Of a stretch of DNA of 64,000 nt, positions 63,732-64,000 are shown piece by piece. The stretch is taken from assembly GCA_016342755.1 (NCBI GenBank), contig JAEINS010000009.1, positions 1-64,000 of the forward strand. Direction: 5' to 3'. The notes under the pieces were generated by a model. That model worked only from the letters and a program-made list of their open reading frames with translations, was not told where the DNA came from and did not search any database. The DNA comes from Melioribacteraceae bacterium (GTDB taxonomy: Bacteria; Bacteroidota; Ignavibacteria; Ignavibacteriales; Melioribacteraceae). The stretch's first letter is position 1. Every line of letters starts with the position of its first letter. The translations under genes and the position numbers were made by a program.

Positions 63732-64000
63732 TTAGAGGTGTTTTAGCTGCCTCTTGTTTATGTTTTGCAATTCCCGTTTTTTTATATCGGGTACAAACGA
63801 AGCATATTCTTTTAGGAAAGCAGGTATTCTTCTTCCGTAAATTTTTAGCAAATCTTCAACAATAGTATCGGCAATTTCTTTTTTATCAAGTTTTAAAACT
63901 TCCGTTAAATAATTAAAAAGCAATTCAGACATTCTATTTAAAGAAATCTGCCAGGTCGATTCCGTTTCACTATAAAGCCATTCAGAAAAATTGTAGAATG
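63732..64000 (-). CDS. C-terminus of a probable radical SAM (DUF4080) protein, partial
   Basis: The open frame continues to the right edge of the window. The visible 89 residues, from FYNFSEWLYSETESTWQ through MSELLFNYLTEVLKLDKK and IPAFLKEYA, resemble the DUF4080 domain at the end of B12-binding radical SAM proteins, including the pattern W-Y-T near the start and GRR(I)PAFL near the end. The cobalamin and CxxxCxxC parts are outside the window, so the call depends on the pattern of the tail only. An ATG at 63932 is internal, not the start. Confidence 0.6.
   Translation of the reverse strand, partial: FYNFSEWLYSETESTWQISLNRMSELLFNYLTEVLKLDKKEIADTIVEDLLKIYGRRIPAFLKEYASFVPDIKKRELQNINKRQLKHL

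Overview
This is a low-GC chromosomal window from a Bacteroidota/Chlorobi-group bacterium. The best fit is the Ignavibacteria (Ignavibacterium/Melioribacter-like). The reasons are four or five secreted proteins ending in a type IX secretion (T9SS) sorting domain with the motif YPNPFNP...KMILLK, two PorV/PorQ-family outer-membrane proteins, a GldA/F/G-like ABC system and a SusC-like TonB receptor, combined with clear Shine-Dalgarno sequences (GGAG, AAGGA) that many other Bacteroidota lack. The taxonomic call is inference from gene content; there is no rRNA in the window.

Layout. 1-6.4 kb: an FG-GAP T9SS protein, then a minus-strand operon for a GldA-GldF-GldG-like ABC system plus a DUF4340 protein. 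6.5-6.7 kb: a well-formed plus-strand small RNA candidate with its own promoter and terminator. 6.9-16.8 kb: a minus-strand operon of TonB receptor, 1183-aa secreted protein, PorV-family protein and a T9SS beta-propeller protein. 17.1-21.4 kb: a membrane-anchored solute-binding protein, a histidine kinase and a sigma-54 response regulator, with a strong terminator between kinase and regulator. 21.6-23.8 kb: RNase HIII, phosphofructokinase and tRNA-Asp. 24.1-29.7 kb: an operon for a 1205-aa cNMP/coiled-coil/STAS protein and a MORN-like repeat protein, flanked on both sides by paralogous 103-aa CBM48 proteins. 29.7-44.8 kb: mostly housekeeping and scattered functions (aat, DMT transporter, gpmI, PorV-family protein, cold-shock protein, two alpha/beta hydrolases, TRIC channel, rsmE, a giant propeller sensor kinase, a membrane hydrolase and a saccharopine-dehydrogenase-like enzyme).

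44.8-49.7 kb is an accessory scrap zone. It holds REP-like GTAG hairpins around the remains of a REP-associated transposase, a cupin remnant, a duplicated 217-aa hypothetical protein, 41-bp tandem repeats, nested inverted repeats, and a type II restriction-modification pair. The R-M pair is bounded by sites that look like integron attC sites, so it may be a mobile cassette in an array without an integrase. A frameshifted reading-frame remnant lies just beyond it.

49.7-64 kb: a small membrane protein with a sodium:solute symporter, a hypothetical protein, a CotH/lamin-tail T9SS protein and another large T9SS protein, then an MCP-CheW chemotaxis pair and the C-terminus of a probable radical SAM (DUF4080) protein cut by the window edge.

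The strongest candidates for something undescribed are the attC-like R-M cassette (46,974-49,162), the cNMP-coiled coil-STAS protein with its twin CBM48 neighbours, the SBP-kinase-regulator module with a built-in terminator, and the unclassified small RNA at 6.57-6.73 kb. All calls are made by reading the sequence; no database search was run.
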